Source: JAPLDA01 sp043787975 (GTDB lineage: Bacteria > Bacteroidota > Bacteroidia > AKYH767-A > 2013-40CM-41-45). Taken from it: a DNA stretch of 64,000 nt. The notes under the pieces are model-generated. The model made no database searches. It was not told the DNA's origin and saw only the letters and a program-made list of their open reading frames with translations. Every line of letters begins with the position of its first letter. Positions within the stretch are counted from its first letter, which is position 1. The position numbers were made by a program, and so were the translations under genes. This document shows positions 26,871 to 35,700 of this stretch, in pieces. The DNA lies in assembly GCA_043787975.1 (NCBI GenBank), contig JAYVUK010000016.1, forward strand, positions 45,984 to 109,983, in the 5' to 3' direction.

Positions 26871-27908
26871 TTACTTATCAATCCTGTTGAAACGTATTCC
26901 ATGTCTTGATAAATACCTTACAAACTCTTCACCCACATCGGACGATCCGGCTCGTTCCTTTTTCGTCAGCGAAATTACCATTTGAAAACTGTCCAGGAAA
27001 GTTGCTGTATCACCGTGCGCATAATCCAACACAAGAATCGCGTCCTTATAGGACGGAGCCAAATCTTTTTTCTCGCCAGTCAGATAAATTAACTGATGCT
27101 TTTCACTGTCCGCAAAAATCAATTCCCTTCCATTTTCAAAATTCTTTTTTTCAGAAATGAATTCATGGTGTTCGAGATGCGAAACAAACTGGTCAACGAT
27201 TTCATTCAGTATTTTCTTCCTGCTATTTTCATTCACCGGTTTGAAAACATGGTTACTGATTTTCAGCGGAGTTCCTGACGCAATGCTGTTTGAAGGAATG
27301 TCTTTTGATATCACTGTATTCGGACCAATCAAAACATTGTCACCAATGTTTACTCCCGCTGTAATGAATACACGCCACGGAATCCATACATTTTTACCAA
27401 TGGTGATTGGTGCAAACTTAACCGGGTACCCTTCCAACTGAGAAAGCCACGAAGCATGCGTAAACAAAAGACAATGTCCGCCAATACCGGAGTCATCTCC
27501 CATGATAATCGGTTTCGCCGGGTTCAGATTCGACATCTGCATAATGCAGCATCGCTTACCGAGCTTCAGCATGGAGCCGGGTTCTGATAATCCGCCAACA
27601 TACACTTGTTCACGGATACGGCAATCATCTCCAAGTTCAATCTTCTCTGTATCCAAAAACGAAAGCGAACCGATGGTTACGTAATTATCAATCCTGATTT
27701 GTTTTCCACGAATGACCGTCAGAAATCCAATCGAAGATTTTTTTCCGATTGAGACTTCTTTTCCAATTACCACGGAACCAAATCCAAGGTTTACACCGGA
27801 AGCAATCTTATAACCTTTCATCCTGTAAACAATTTTTTTCAGGAATGATGGTAACAGACCTACCGTGAGTACATGCGAAAGAGGTATCCTTGATTTTTTA
27901 ACAAGCAT
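26871..27908 (-). CDS. Left-handed beta-helix (hexapeptide) acyltransferase
   Basis: This 345-residue protein has hexapeptide-repeat rungs throughout residues ~35-210 (VVIGKEVSIGKKSSIG, VTIGSLSFL, CRIREQVYVGG, IGKNVWIPWRVFITAGVNIGDNVLIGPNTVISKDIPSNSIASGTP). The FTHASWLS segment supplies the usual catalytic His. The last ~120 residues are an added non-repeat domain. It is immediately upstream of the ACP gene, which favours an ACP-bound donor over acetyl-CoA, but this is inference. It probably decorates a sugar of the polysaccharide. Confidence 0.8.
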   Translation of the reverse strand: MLVKKSRIPLSHVLTVGLLPSFLKKIVYRMKGYKIASGVNLGFGSVVIGKEVSIGKKSSIGFLTVIRGKQIRIDNYVTIGSLSFLDTEKIELGDDCRIREQVYVGGLSEPGSMLKLGKRCCIMQMSNLNPAKPIIMGDDSGIGGHCLLFTHASWLSQLEGYPVKFAPITIGKNVWIPWRVFITAGVNIGDNVLIGPNTVISKDIPSNSIASGTPLKISNHVFKPVNENSRKKILNEIVDQFVSHLEHHEFISEKKNFENGRELIFADSEKHQLIYLTGEKKDLAPSYKDAILVLDYAHGDTATFLDSFQMVISLTKKERAGSSDVGEEFVRYLSRHGIRFNRIDK

Positions 27909-27991
27909 AATTCAGGAAGTCATTCAACTTCGAACTACTTTATACTTGAAAAAGATGATGGAAGTTCACAAAAAACAGAGTAATTCCTCTC

Positions 27992-28771
27992 TCAAAATGA
28001 GGATTTTGGCTCTTTCACTACAAATGATTTCACAGCATTCTTCATATTCTGAAACAAAAGCTCCTTGGTCCATGGAAAAAAGTCATCTGTCCATCGTTGC
28101 GGATGGATATTTTGCATGATATGATCGGGCAATAATCCCTTCTGAAAATGCTGAATAATATCTTCCGTTGACTTAAACCGAAACTGAAAAGAAGAGTTTA
28201 CCTTATCACGCACACTCACCTCGCTCTTGTTCCAACTTCTCCCTGTATCGGTGATGTAAAGCACCTTATTAAAATCGATATCAAGGTATGGCTCACCGAT
28301 TATTCCGAGATCATGGTAGTTGTATTTCGTCCACAGCAACCGGTTGTCCCATTTAGAGAGCGGGCTTCCATGCATGCAAATTGTTTTGACCGGATAATAT
28401 TTTTTAACCCACATCAAATGCTCCCGAAATTTTTGAAAAGCCTTTTCCAAATCTCCGCGTTGCAGCGCCACATCTTCGTAATGATAGCCTATCTCATGTC
28501 CAAGCGCTGCAATTTTTTCAATCACATGCGGGTGAAAACTTCCTTTCACAATCCTGAAATAGTACGTTCCCTTTACACCTAATTCCTTTTGCAGTTGTGC
28601 AGTGAGCAGCGAATTTTCCGGAAGCCTGTCTACATCGTGACGGAGCATAAAAATCTTTTTATACCGGTCCTTATTCAGTAAATAATCTTCAACGGACGTA
28701 AGTGTGTAACCGCCATCAATAGCCGATTGCAGGAGTCTCTTGTAAATTTCTAAAGTAAAATCCCGCATCAT
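27992..28771 (-). CDS. NodB-like polysaccharide deacetylase family protein
   Basis: This 259-residue protein lacks a signal peptide. It has MLRHDVDRLPENS near residue 43 (the Asp pair of the NodB fold), GHEIGYHYED (metal His region) and ICMHGSPLS (third motif). The set matches the HDVD subgroup found in sugar loci, which may remove N- or O-acyl groups from intermediates in the cytoplasm. The start overlaps the stop of the toroid gene by 1 nt, indicating translational coupling. Substrate is unknown. Confidence 0.75.
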   Translation of the reverse strand: MMRDFTLEIYKRLLQSAIDGGYTLTSVEDYLLNKDRYKKIFMLRHDVDRLPENSLLTAQLQKELGVKGTYYFRIVKGSFHPHVIEKIAALGHEIGYHYEDVALQRGDLEKAFQKFREHLMWVKKYYPVKTICMHGSPLSKWDNRLLWTKYNYHDLGIIGEPYLDIDFNKVLYITDTGRSWNKSEVSVRDKVNSSFQFRFKSTEDIIQHFQKGLLPDHIMQNIHPQRWTDDFFPWTKELLFQNMKNAVKSFVVKEPKSSF

Positions 28772-29940
28772 TATTTTCCCGATTGAACTTCTGCAAGTAA
28801 TTCAGTTAATCCAAGAAACATCCAGACATTGCTCCACCGCATAAACGAAGTTTTGATCGTGTAATTTCTGAACTTTCGAAAATAAAAATTGCCTCGCTTC
28901 ACAGATTGCATATTCTGAATCATCCATTCAGAAATCTTAGCAGCCATTTCGACATCTTTAAACCTCGTTAAGGTCAACAACGATTGTCCGGCAGATGTGC
29001 AATCAACCGGGAACATTTCTTTGTCATAAAATTTCGGAATTCCATCAGTTGTGAAAAAATTCTTCCTATAAAAAGAAAAACCTTTTTCAAGATTTTGTTG
29101 AAAAGACTGGTCGCCTGTACACTTCATGTATTCATCAAGGCAATCCAGTATGTATCCTGTGTGGTAGTTGTCAATCCAGCCACCAACAGCACTTTTGGAG
29201 TACATCCATGATCCGTTTTCCCGCTGATAACTCATGACATATGCAACTGCTCTTTGTGCTTCACTTTTAAATTGCTCGTCCTTTGCCTGCGAATAGACCT
29301 GTGCAAGTATTCTTGCTCCTTTCATACTCGCATTGAAAACAATTTCATGATCGAATGGAGAATAGGAGAAACAGAAATTCTTCTTTCCATCGTACGTTCT
29401 GTTGATGTCCTTCAAAATAAAATCTGCGGAGCTCAAACACAAATCGAATGCTTTTTTATTTCCTGTTTGTTCATAGACCTTGAAAAGTGCATTTGTCACA
29501 AACCCTGTAGCAACAACGGTTGGCTGGTAAGCCGAAATTTTTGCGTACCGTGATTCCCAATCGAAATCATAGCCCCAGCAAGCACCGCTGTATCCTAAAG
29601 GAATTAGCTTTTCTATCTCAGTGACAAGGTGATTTACTTTCTCCTCGTATTTCCTTTTCTCTTCAGGAAAAATCGACATACAGTTTGCATATGCCTGAAC
29701 ACACAAACCAAGTGTGACTGGATTGTATCCCTTTTCAATTGCCAGCAACGGCCGGAGGTTAATTGGAAAACGTTTTAAAAGTTGCTGTGAGAGAAAGCGA
29801 ATGCTCTTATTGCTTTTGAAAAAGGGGAACCGAAATAACGGTGATTTCAATGCATCATACGGATCGTAGCCGGTGTATTTTTCAGCTTCAATGTAATTCT
29901 GAAGTTTCAGAACTGAACTGCGAACCAGATCCATTTTCAT
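28771..29940 (-). CDS. Six-hairpin/toroid polysaccharide-modifying protein, C5-epimerase-like
   Basis: This 389-residue cytoplasmic-looking protein has the helical-pair texture of alpha/alpha toroids. Conserved aromatic/acidic segments include YSGACWGYDFDWESR, YQPTVVATGFVTNAL, NGSWMYS and WIDNYHTGYILDCLDEY. Such proteins resemble the C-terminal domain of glucuronyl C5-epimerases and unsaturated glycosidases, and in databases they are sometimes mislabelled. It is regularly found next to a bi-domain oxidoreductase, as it is here. That suggests joint processing of a uronic acid-containing unit, but no reaction can be assigned with confidence. Confidence 0.65.
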   Translation of the reverse strand: MKMDLVRSSVLKLQNYIEAEKYTGYDPYDALKSPLFRFPFFKSNKSIRFLSQQLLKRFPINLRPLLAIEKGYNPVTLGLCVQAYANCMSIFPEEKRKYEEKVNHLVTEIEKLIPLGYSGACWGYDFDWESRYAKISAYQPTVVATGFVTNALFKVYEQTGNKKAFDLCLSSADFILKDINRTYDGKKNFCFSYSPFDHEIVFNASMKGARILAQVYSQAKDEQFKSEAQRAVAYVMSYQRENGSWMYSKSAVGGWIDNYHTGYILDCLDEYMKCTGDQSFQQNLEKGFSFYRKNFFTTDGIPKFYDKEMFPVDCTSAGQSLLTLTRFKDVEMAAKISEWMIQNMQSVKRGNFYFRKFRNYTIKTSFMRWSNVWMFLGLTELLAEVQSGK

Positions 29941-29950
29941 TGGAGGAGAA

Positions 29951-32086
29951 TCAGAGTTCGATGGAAATTTCTTTTCCTTTTTGGCTGATGGATTCGATCA
30001 CCTTAAACGTAGCAAGTGTCGAAAGGTAAATTTCATCGAAGGAAATAGGAGACGGTTCGCCCGACTTCACTGCTTTCAAAAAAGACTCAACTTCCTTTTT
30101 GTGACCTTTATCCTGGGTCGAAGATCTTTTGCTTTCAGTTTTTCCGAAAACAGAAAGTGTTTTAAAATCATCGCACTTCACTACTATTCCGTTACCGAAC
30201 ACTTCGAGCGATTCCTTCTCAAGATTCTTATTGCCGTTTGAGAAATAAGAAACGTTTGCAACGCTGCCATTCTCAAAACGCAGGTTCACTGTCAGTGTAT
30301 CTTTTAATTTTGCCTTGTCGTCCATCACATACGCCGAAACGCCTGTTATTCGTGAGTTTGACAGGTACATACAGAGATCAATAAAATGGCAAAGTTCCCC
30401 GATAATTCTACCTCCACCTACGTTTACATCATGCACCCAATGATCAGGTGCAATGATTCCCGCATTGATCCGGTACTGAATAGCCACGGGCTGGTCGTTG
30501 CTAAATAATGTTTTTATTTTCTGAACATGTGGTGCAAATCTCCTGTTGAAGCCAACCATTAACCGCACATTCGATTTTGAATATTCATTCCTGATTTGCA
30601 CAAGGTCATCCGGAAGAAGACACAGTGGCTTTTCAACAAAAATATTTTTACCATGCTTCAATGCCTTCAAAACATAGTCTGCATGCGAATCATGGCGTGT
30701 GGCGATGAATATGGTATTGATTGTTGTATCTGAGAATAATTCATCTGCATTACCCGCGCAATAATTGAAACCATATTTGTCTGCCATGTTCCTGGCGTTA
30801 TTCGATCTCACCGTTGATATTCCTACAAAGTTGGCAAGCCCTTTCATGGCCGGTAACAAAAAATTTTGCGCAAACGATCCTGCACCGATCAATCCAATAT
30901 TTGCTTCCCCGGGGCTAAATTTTTTTTGATGAATGTGAACCGTACTGCTCAGTTTTTTGTTCACATCGTATTTCAACACGATCCCGATAAACGGTTCTGA
31001 CTTATCCAACAGCAATTGGTATGCATCCGGCGCATTTCCAAAATCGAAAACATGCGTCAATAAATTTTCAAGATGTACTTTTTTGTTTTTCAAAAGATCC
31101 ACAAATGCCTGCATGTTGCGGTTCTCTGTCCAGCGAACGTATGCATACGGATAATCAATTCCCTGTTCTTCGTACTCCGCATCGTAACGCCCCGGACCAT
31201 AGGAAGAAGACATTTTGAGTTCAAGTTCCTTTCTAAAATAATTTTGTCTTTTGAAGCCAGTCGGAACAGCACCAACCACAACTACTTTCCCCTTTTTCCT
31301 GCACAAGGTTCCTGCAAGATCAATCGGATCAAGTGAATCAGTTCCTGCTGTGATGATAACCGCATCCGCTCCATAACTATCTGTGAAATTCAATATTAAA
31401 TTTTCAAGATCATCACGATGCCTTTCGAGTGAAAGCTGGCAACCGTTTTCCTTCGCAAGCTTTACCATTCGCGGATCCACATCAATACCAATGGTCTTTA
31501 TCCCGGAAGCATTTAATACCTGGATGGTTAGTTGTCCAACCAATCCCAAACCTATCACCACGCAATTTTCTCCAAGCCGTAAATCCGCCTGTCGAACGCC
31601 TTGCATCGAAATGGCTCCAACCGTTGTAAATGCAGCGTGTTGCGGCAATACGGGTCCATCAAATTTTACACAAAGATTTACCGGAACGGCAACCACATCA
31701 GCATGATTTGCTGTTCCACCACCACAAGCAACAAGGTCTCCGATTTGAAAATCTTTTACATCATCAGCCACAGCGATCACTTCTCCGGCACAGCTATAAC
31801 CCAATGGTGACGGGGAATCGAGCTTGTTCATCACCATTTTATACGTATCCTTTAGACCGAATGTCTTTGCGGTTTCAATTACTTTTTTCACTTCATCCTT
31901 CCTTGTTCGCGCTTTGCCGATGTATCCGAGCCGCGCATCCTTCACGGTTTTACCTTCTGTTCCCGCACTGATGAGAGAAAAATAATTCCGGACTAATACA
32001 TAACCTTTTGACAATGCCGGATACGGCACTTCAAGCAATTGCATTTCCCCGTTCTTTAAAGATTGAGTGAGTTGTTCCATATTCAA
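29951..32086 (-). CDS. Bi-domain oxidoreductase: zinc-type dehydrogenase fused to Gfo/Idh/MocA
   Basis: This 711-residue fusion has residues 1 to ~360 as a medium-chain dehydrogenase, with GYSCAGEVIAVADDV, CVVIGLGLVGQLTIQVLNASG (Rossmann) and GKVVVVGAVP. Residues ~385-711 are a Gfo/Idh/MocA oxidoreductase with GLIGAGSFAQNFLLPAM and EKPLCL (catalytic Lys). The typical zinc-binding Cys/His set of the first half looks incomplete. This fusion recurs in bacterial surface polysaccharide loci, usually beside a heparinase-like or toroid gene. It probably oxidises/reduces a sugar or sugar-linked intermediate, but its substrate is not established. Its start overlaps the upstream glycosyltransferase stop (ATGA). 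Confidence 0.85.
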   Translation of the reverse strand: MNMEQLTQSLKNGEMQLLEVPYPALSKGYVLVRNYFSLISAGTEGKTVKDARLGYIGKARTRKDEVKKVIETAKTFGLKDTYKMVMNKLDSPSPLGYSCAGEVIAVADDVKDFQIGDLVACGGGTANHADVVAVPVNLCVKFDGPVLPQHAAFTTVGAISMQGVRQADLRLGENCVVIGLGLVGQLTIQVLNASGIKTIGIDVDPRMVKLAKENGCQLSLERHRDDLENLILNFTDSYGADAVIITAGTDSLDPIDLAGTLCRKKGKVVVVGAVPTGFKRQNYFRKELELKMSSSYGPGRYDAEYEEQGIDYPYAYVRWTENRNMQAFVDLLKNKKVHLENLLTHVFDFGNAPDAYQLLLDKSEPFIGIVLKYDVNKKLSSTVHIHQKKFSPGEANIGLIGAGSFAQNFLLPAMKGLANFVGISTVRSNNARNMADKYGFNYCAGNADELFSDTTINTIFIATRHDSHADYVLKALKHGKNIFVEKPLCLLPDDLVQIRNEYSKSNVRLMVGFNRRFAPHVQKIKTLFSNDQPVAIQYRINAGIIAPDHWVHDVNVGGGRIIGELCHFIDLCMYLSNSRITGVSAYVMDDKAKLKDTLTVNLRFENGSVANVSYFSNGNKNLEKESLEVFGNGIVVKCDDFKTLSVFGKTESKRSSTQDKGHKKEVESFLKAVKSGEPSPISFDEIYLSTLATFKVIESISQKGKEISIEL

Positions 32087-33198
32087 TTTCCAGCAAACCC
32101 TGGATTGATCACCGTTGTAAACACTTTTGTATAACGCTCAACCATTCTTTCCTCTGTAAAATTTTCTTCATACAATTTCCTGCTTGCCTCACTCATCCGT
32201 TGTCTCAGTTCGTTGTTCTCAATGAGCAACTTAATTTTATCTGCTATCTCTTCCGGCTTTTGAATCCCAACGATGAAACCATTCACACCATCTTTCACCG
32301 ATTCCACAATGGCTCCCCTGTTTGTAGAAATGATTGGCAATCCTGCAGCCATTGCTTCCACAATCACCCATGGATGGCCTTCAGGAGCGCGTGGTGTAAA
32401 CACGAAGATATCTGCGTTTCCAAGTACACTGAATTTCTTATCCCCCGAAACTGGAGGATAAAAATGAACGGGAAGATTATTTTCTTCAACTAGTTTCATA
32501 CATCTTTTTTGTGTGCTCTCGTCTCTCCAGTCTCCAACCACATCAAGCACGAATCCATTCGTATTTTTATTTTTCAAAATCAAAATAGCATCCAGCAAAT
32601 CTTCAATTCCTTTTGATGATTGAAGATTGGCTAAGTAAAGTACCCTGATTAGGGTCTCCTTTTGTACAGGTTTAGGGATCACATAGTTTCCTCCATTGGG
32701 CACGACAAAAATATTTTTTGCTGGAAAAATGCCTTCAAACAGGTATTTCAGGTTTTCTCCAAGGACAATTACGCCTTGTGTAGATTTTAGTGTAGTCCTT
32801 ACCAGGCTTCTTGTGAGCATGGAAGAATTAGCCATCCAGTTTTTGAAATTACTTCCCCTTAACTGGACAAGTGCTTTACGAAAGGTGAGTTTGGCGATGG
32901 CAATAAAAAAAAAATCTTTCAGGAAGCCGGTTGTCGTTTGGCTGATAGGAATCAACACGAGTTGTGGACGCTTCCTTAAAATTACACTCAACATTCTGAA
33001 ATAAATAAACAGGTTCCTGAATAGTTTTGCGAAGCTCCATTTACCAAGTGTAGATAATGAATCATTCGCTTTCGTATCTACATGAAGCAATTCAAAATGA
33101 TTTTTCAAACCGGAGTTCAACAGAATTTCCGTTGCTATTGCCGGCCCCATGTAAGGTGGTGGGAGCTTTCCAAGAATTAAAACTTTGGGATTGCTCAT
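32083..33198 (-). CDS. Glycosyltransferase family 4
   Basis: This 371-residue GT-B enzyme has N-terminal LILGKLPPPYMGPAIATEIL (acceptor-side glycine loop) and the C-terminal donor motif EGHPWVIVEAMAAGLPII with the E(x7)E pair of retaining GT4 enzymes. It adds one sugar from an NDP donor to the lipid-linked unit at the inner face of the membrane. It is joined to its neighbours by 4-bp ATGA overlaps on both sides. Confidence 0.85.
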   Translation of the reverse strand: MSNPKVLILGKLPPPYMGPAIATEILLNSGLKNHFELLHVDTKANDSLSTLGKWSFAKLFRNLFIYFRMLSVILRKRPQLVLIPISQTTTGFLKDFFFIAIAKLTFRKALVQLRGSNFKNWMANSSMLTRSLVRTTLKSTQGVIVLGENLKYLFEGIFPAKNIFVVPNGGNYVIPKPVQKETLIRVLYLANLQSSKGIEDLLDAILILKNKNTNGFVLDVVGDWRDESTQKRCMKLVEENNLPVHFYPPVSGDKKFSVLGNADIFVFTPRAPEGHPWVIVEAMAAGLPIISTNRGAIVESVKDGVNGFIVGIQKPEEIADKIKLLIENNELRQRMSEASRKLYEENFTEERMVERYTKVFTTVINPGFAGN

Positions 33199-34514
33199 TG
33201 TACCACCACGTTGCTATTCGCATTATTCATCGGATTCAATTCCGGATACGCTTTCCACTTCGGAAGTAATGCAAATGCAAAAACCGGAAGCAGAAAATCA
33301 AGGTAACCCATGTAAATCATCGGAAGTGTACTCACTGAATAAAGAACCAGTGATGTCACTGTCGCTAAAATCAGGAATCGTTCAGGAGGTTTAAAATATT
33401 TTCTTCTCCGAAGAATCATGAGGAGAAAAAGAATGTACAGGGTAAGACCAAATATTCCGGAAAGAAAAATCATTCGTACGTAATCACTGTGCATTCCTCC
33501 CCCCACCATAATGGGGACTTCCTTAAAATCTGAAAATGAAACTCCAAAGATGTGCATGAACACAGGCATTTCTCCCCATATTTCAAAGTACCGTTCCCAA
33601 CGCGACATTCTTCCATTAAATGAATACTGAATATCAGCATCGCCATTCATGACATTAATTTCTTTGTTAATAAGCGGCCTGATTTGATGATCGTACAGGC
33701 TCTGCGCAAAAAAAGGACCGATAATCAGAACAAAGAAGAGAACCACCATCAGGCCTTTCACATTCTTTGCATTGAAAACAAGCAGCCAGACAATGATGGA
33801 AATAAAGACCGACCAGGAAGAAACATGCCGGATTGAAATTACTCCGGCAAGGCAAATGAGAAACATCGCAATCATTTTAAGCGTGGACGGTTTTACTTTA
33901 TTCACTTTGTAGTTATATACTTTGTCGAGAAAAAAATAACTATAAATCAACAACGCGCCGATGATGTAAATCGCATAGTTCATACAATCACCATACGCGC
34001 CACGAACACGGTATCCTCCTCCTCTTCCTTCCGTCACAAACTCAGGATTGAGCGGGTGTATAAAGGTTTCGAACGAAAGCATGGCAAACGGAAACAGGCA
34101 CGAATAAAGAAATGTCTGAAGCAGGAACATCAAATCCTCTTTTGACTGTACAAACCTTCTTGCATAGAAAAATACTAAAGGAGGGGAAACATATTTGATT
34201 GCGTTACCAAAATTTTCAAGACTGAATTGAAAAAATAAAATGACAACACAATTGACCAGAATTGCTACACCCCAAATGCGCATGAATTCATCGACTCCCG
34301 ATCTGATCTTCCTTGGGAATTGCTTCGAGTTGAAACTCATAAATATCAAAATGGGCATCAAGACTCCCATGATGTAAAGAGGAGAAATGAGTGGAGATAC
34401 TTTTTTCAGGTAATAAAAATTATCAGAAACCGGACGCAGGAGAATAAAAATGGGAAACCATTTCCTGGTCCAGTTAATCTTCTTCCAATAATTTTTCCAC
34501 TCTGCAAATGTCAT
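33195..34514 (-). CDS. O-antigen ligase/polymerase family membrane protein (Wzy-like)
   Basis: This 439-residue protein has about 10-12 hydrophobic segments and a large hydrophilic loop at about 275-330 (YDHQIRPLINKEINVMNGD...SFNGRMSRWERYFEIWGEMPVFMHIFGV). That loop resembles the periplasmic loop of Wzy/WaaL proteins, whose Arg residues handle lipid-linked sugar. No other polymerase candidate is evident in the locus, so this is the likely repeat-unit polymerase. Confidence 0.75.
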   Translation of the reverse strand: MTFAEWKNYWKKINWTRKWFPIFILLRPVSDNFYYLKKVSPLISPLYIMGVLMPILIFMSFNSKQFPRKIRSGVDEFMRIWGVAILVNCVVILFFQFSLENFGNAIKYVSPPLVFFYARRFVQSKEDLMFLLQTFLYSCLFPFAMLSFETFIHPLNPEFVTEGRGGGYRVRGAYGDCMNYAIYIIGALLIYSYFFLDKVYNYKVNKVKPSTLKMIAMFLICLAGVISIRHVSSWSVFISIIVWLLVFNAKNVKGLMVVLFFVLIIGPFFAQSLYDHQIRPLINKEINVMNGDADIQYSFNGRMSRWERYFEIWGEMPVFMHIFGVSFSDFKEVPIMVGGGMHSDYVRMIFLSGIFGLTLYILFLLMILRRRKYFKPPERFLILATVTSLVLYSVSTLPMIYMGYLDFLLPVFAFALLPKWKAYPELNPMNNANSNVVVQ

Positions 34515-34555
34515 CGTATCTCGAACTAACTCATCAACAAAATCAATTCTTCAAA

Positions 34556-35695
34556 CTAATTTATTTTTGTAATTGCATCAACAAATCCTTTTGCGCTGAT
34601 CTGAATACTTGCCCGCTGAGAAATAAAACGACTTGCATTCATTCCAACCTCTTCTGCCTGCTGCCGGTTATTCAGCATCCAGTTTATTTTTTCGACCACT
34701 TTCTCAGATTCATTAAAATCAATTTTGAATCCCGTTTTCCCGTCTTCAATTAAATCAACCGTTGCTCCCGCATTGGGTGATGCAATGACCGGCAAACCTG
34801 CTGCCATAGCCTCATTCAGAACCAACCCCCAAATATCGAAATCGGTTTGGAACAAAAAGCAATCGCTGGAAGCAAAAATTTCGGGCAGTTGTTCTTTCTG
34901 AACAAAACCATGAAATTTCACTACTTCCGCCAGGTTATTTTCACTTGCAAAGGCTTCCAACTTCGGTTTATCATCTCCGTCACCGATTATATCCAGCACA
35001 AAGTCATTCCTATCCTTTGAAAGCTTATAAATGCAATCAAGTAACGTGATTACATTCTTTCTTGAAGACAGGTAACCAACGTAAGTTAAATGCCTTTTAT
35101 TATCAATCTTCTTTCTACTCTCTTTAAGAATTTTTGTTCGCTCCGTGAAAAACTTTGTGTCGACTGTATTGATAGCAACAAAAATTTTCGATTTTTCAGC
35201 GCCAAGATTTATTAAGTATTCCTTTGCTTTGCTACCGTATACAATAAAAGCTTTCGCTCTTTGAATAACCAGTTTCCGGATTTTGAGCCGGAACCATGAA
35301 TCATTTCTTCCTTCTTTTTGAATTGAACCCGACCAAATGATGTAATCAATCTTGTAAAAAAAAGATTTCATCCACAGTCTCATCGTTACAATTGAAAATC
35401 CACTGACAATAACCACATCAGGTTTCTCAACATGAATCTCTTTCATCAATCCACGGTATGTGAAATAGGTTTTCTCTTTGTCGCCAAGATCAAATTTATC
35501 TGAATCCATGATCTCGTAGTCAAAATTACATTCGCCAAGGTTCAGTTTAAATTTTCTTCGTGCGTACCCACCAGAACCGAAAAGTACCTTTAGCTGAATT
35601 CCCTTCTCAATGAATTGCTTGTTCACTTCGTTGAATAACGGAATCCTATAAGGGCTAGGAATATTCGTAACGATTACTACTTTTTTAACCGGCAT
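34556..35695 (-). CDS. Glycosyltransferase family 4 (variant first catalytic acidic residue)
   Basis: The start at 35695 (MPVKKVVIVTNIPSPYRIP) lies 5 bp past the asnB stop and is preferred over the frame start at 35725, which lies inside that gene. It is a 379-residue GT-B enzyme with PSPYRIPLFNEV and the donor-binding segment FDIWGLVLNEAMAAGLPVIASP. The usual EX7E is DX7E here, a conservative change. It is a likely inner-membrane-associated transferase of the repeat unit. Confidence 0.85.
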   Translation of the reverse strand: MPVKKVVIVTNIPSPYRIPLFNEVNKQFIEKGIQLKVLFGSGGYARRKFKLNLGECNFDYEIMDSDKFDLGDKEKTYFTYRGLMKEIHVEKPDVVIVSGFSIVTMRLWMKSFFYKIDYIIWSGSIQKEGRNDSWFRLKIRKLVIQRAKAFIVYGSKAKEYLINLGAEKSKIFVAINTVDTKFFTERTKILKESRKKIDNKRHLTYVGYLSSRKNVITLLDCIYKLSKDRNDFVLDIIGDGDDKPKLEAFASENNLAEVVKFHGFVQKEQLPEIFASSDCFLFQTDFDIWGLVLNEAMAAGLPVIASPNAGATVDLIEDGKTGFKIDFNESEKVVEKINWMLNNRQQAEEVGMNASRFISQRASIQISAKGFVDAITKIN

Positions 35696-35700
35696 ACTCT

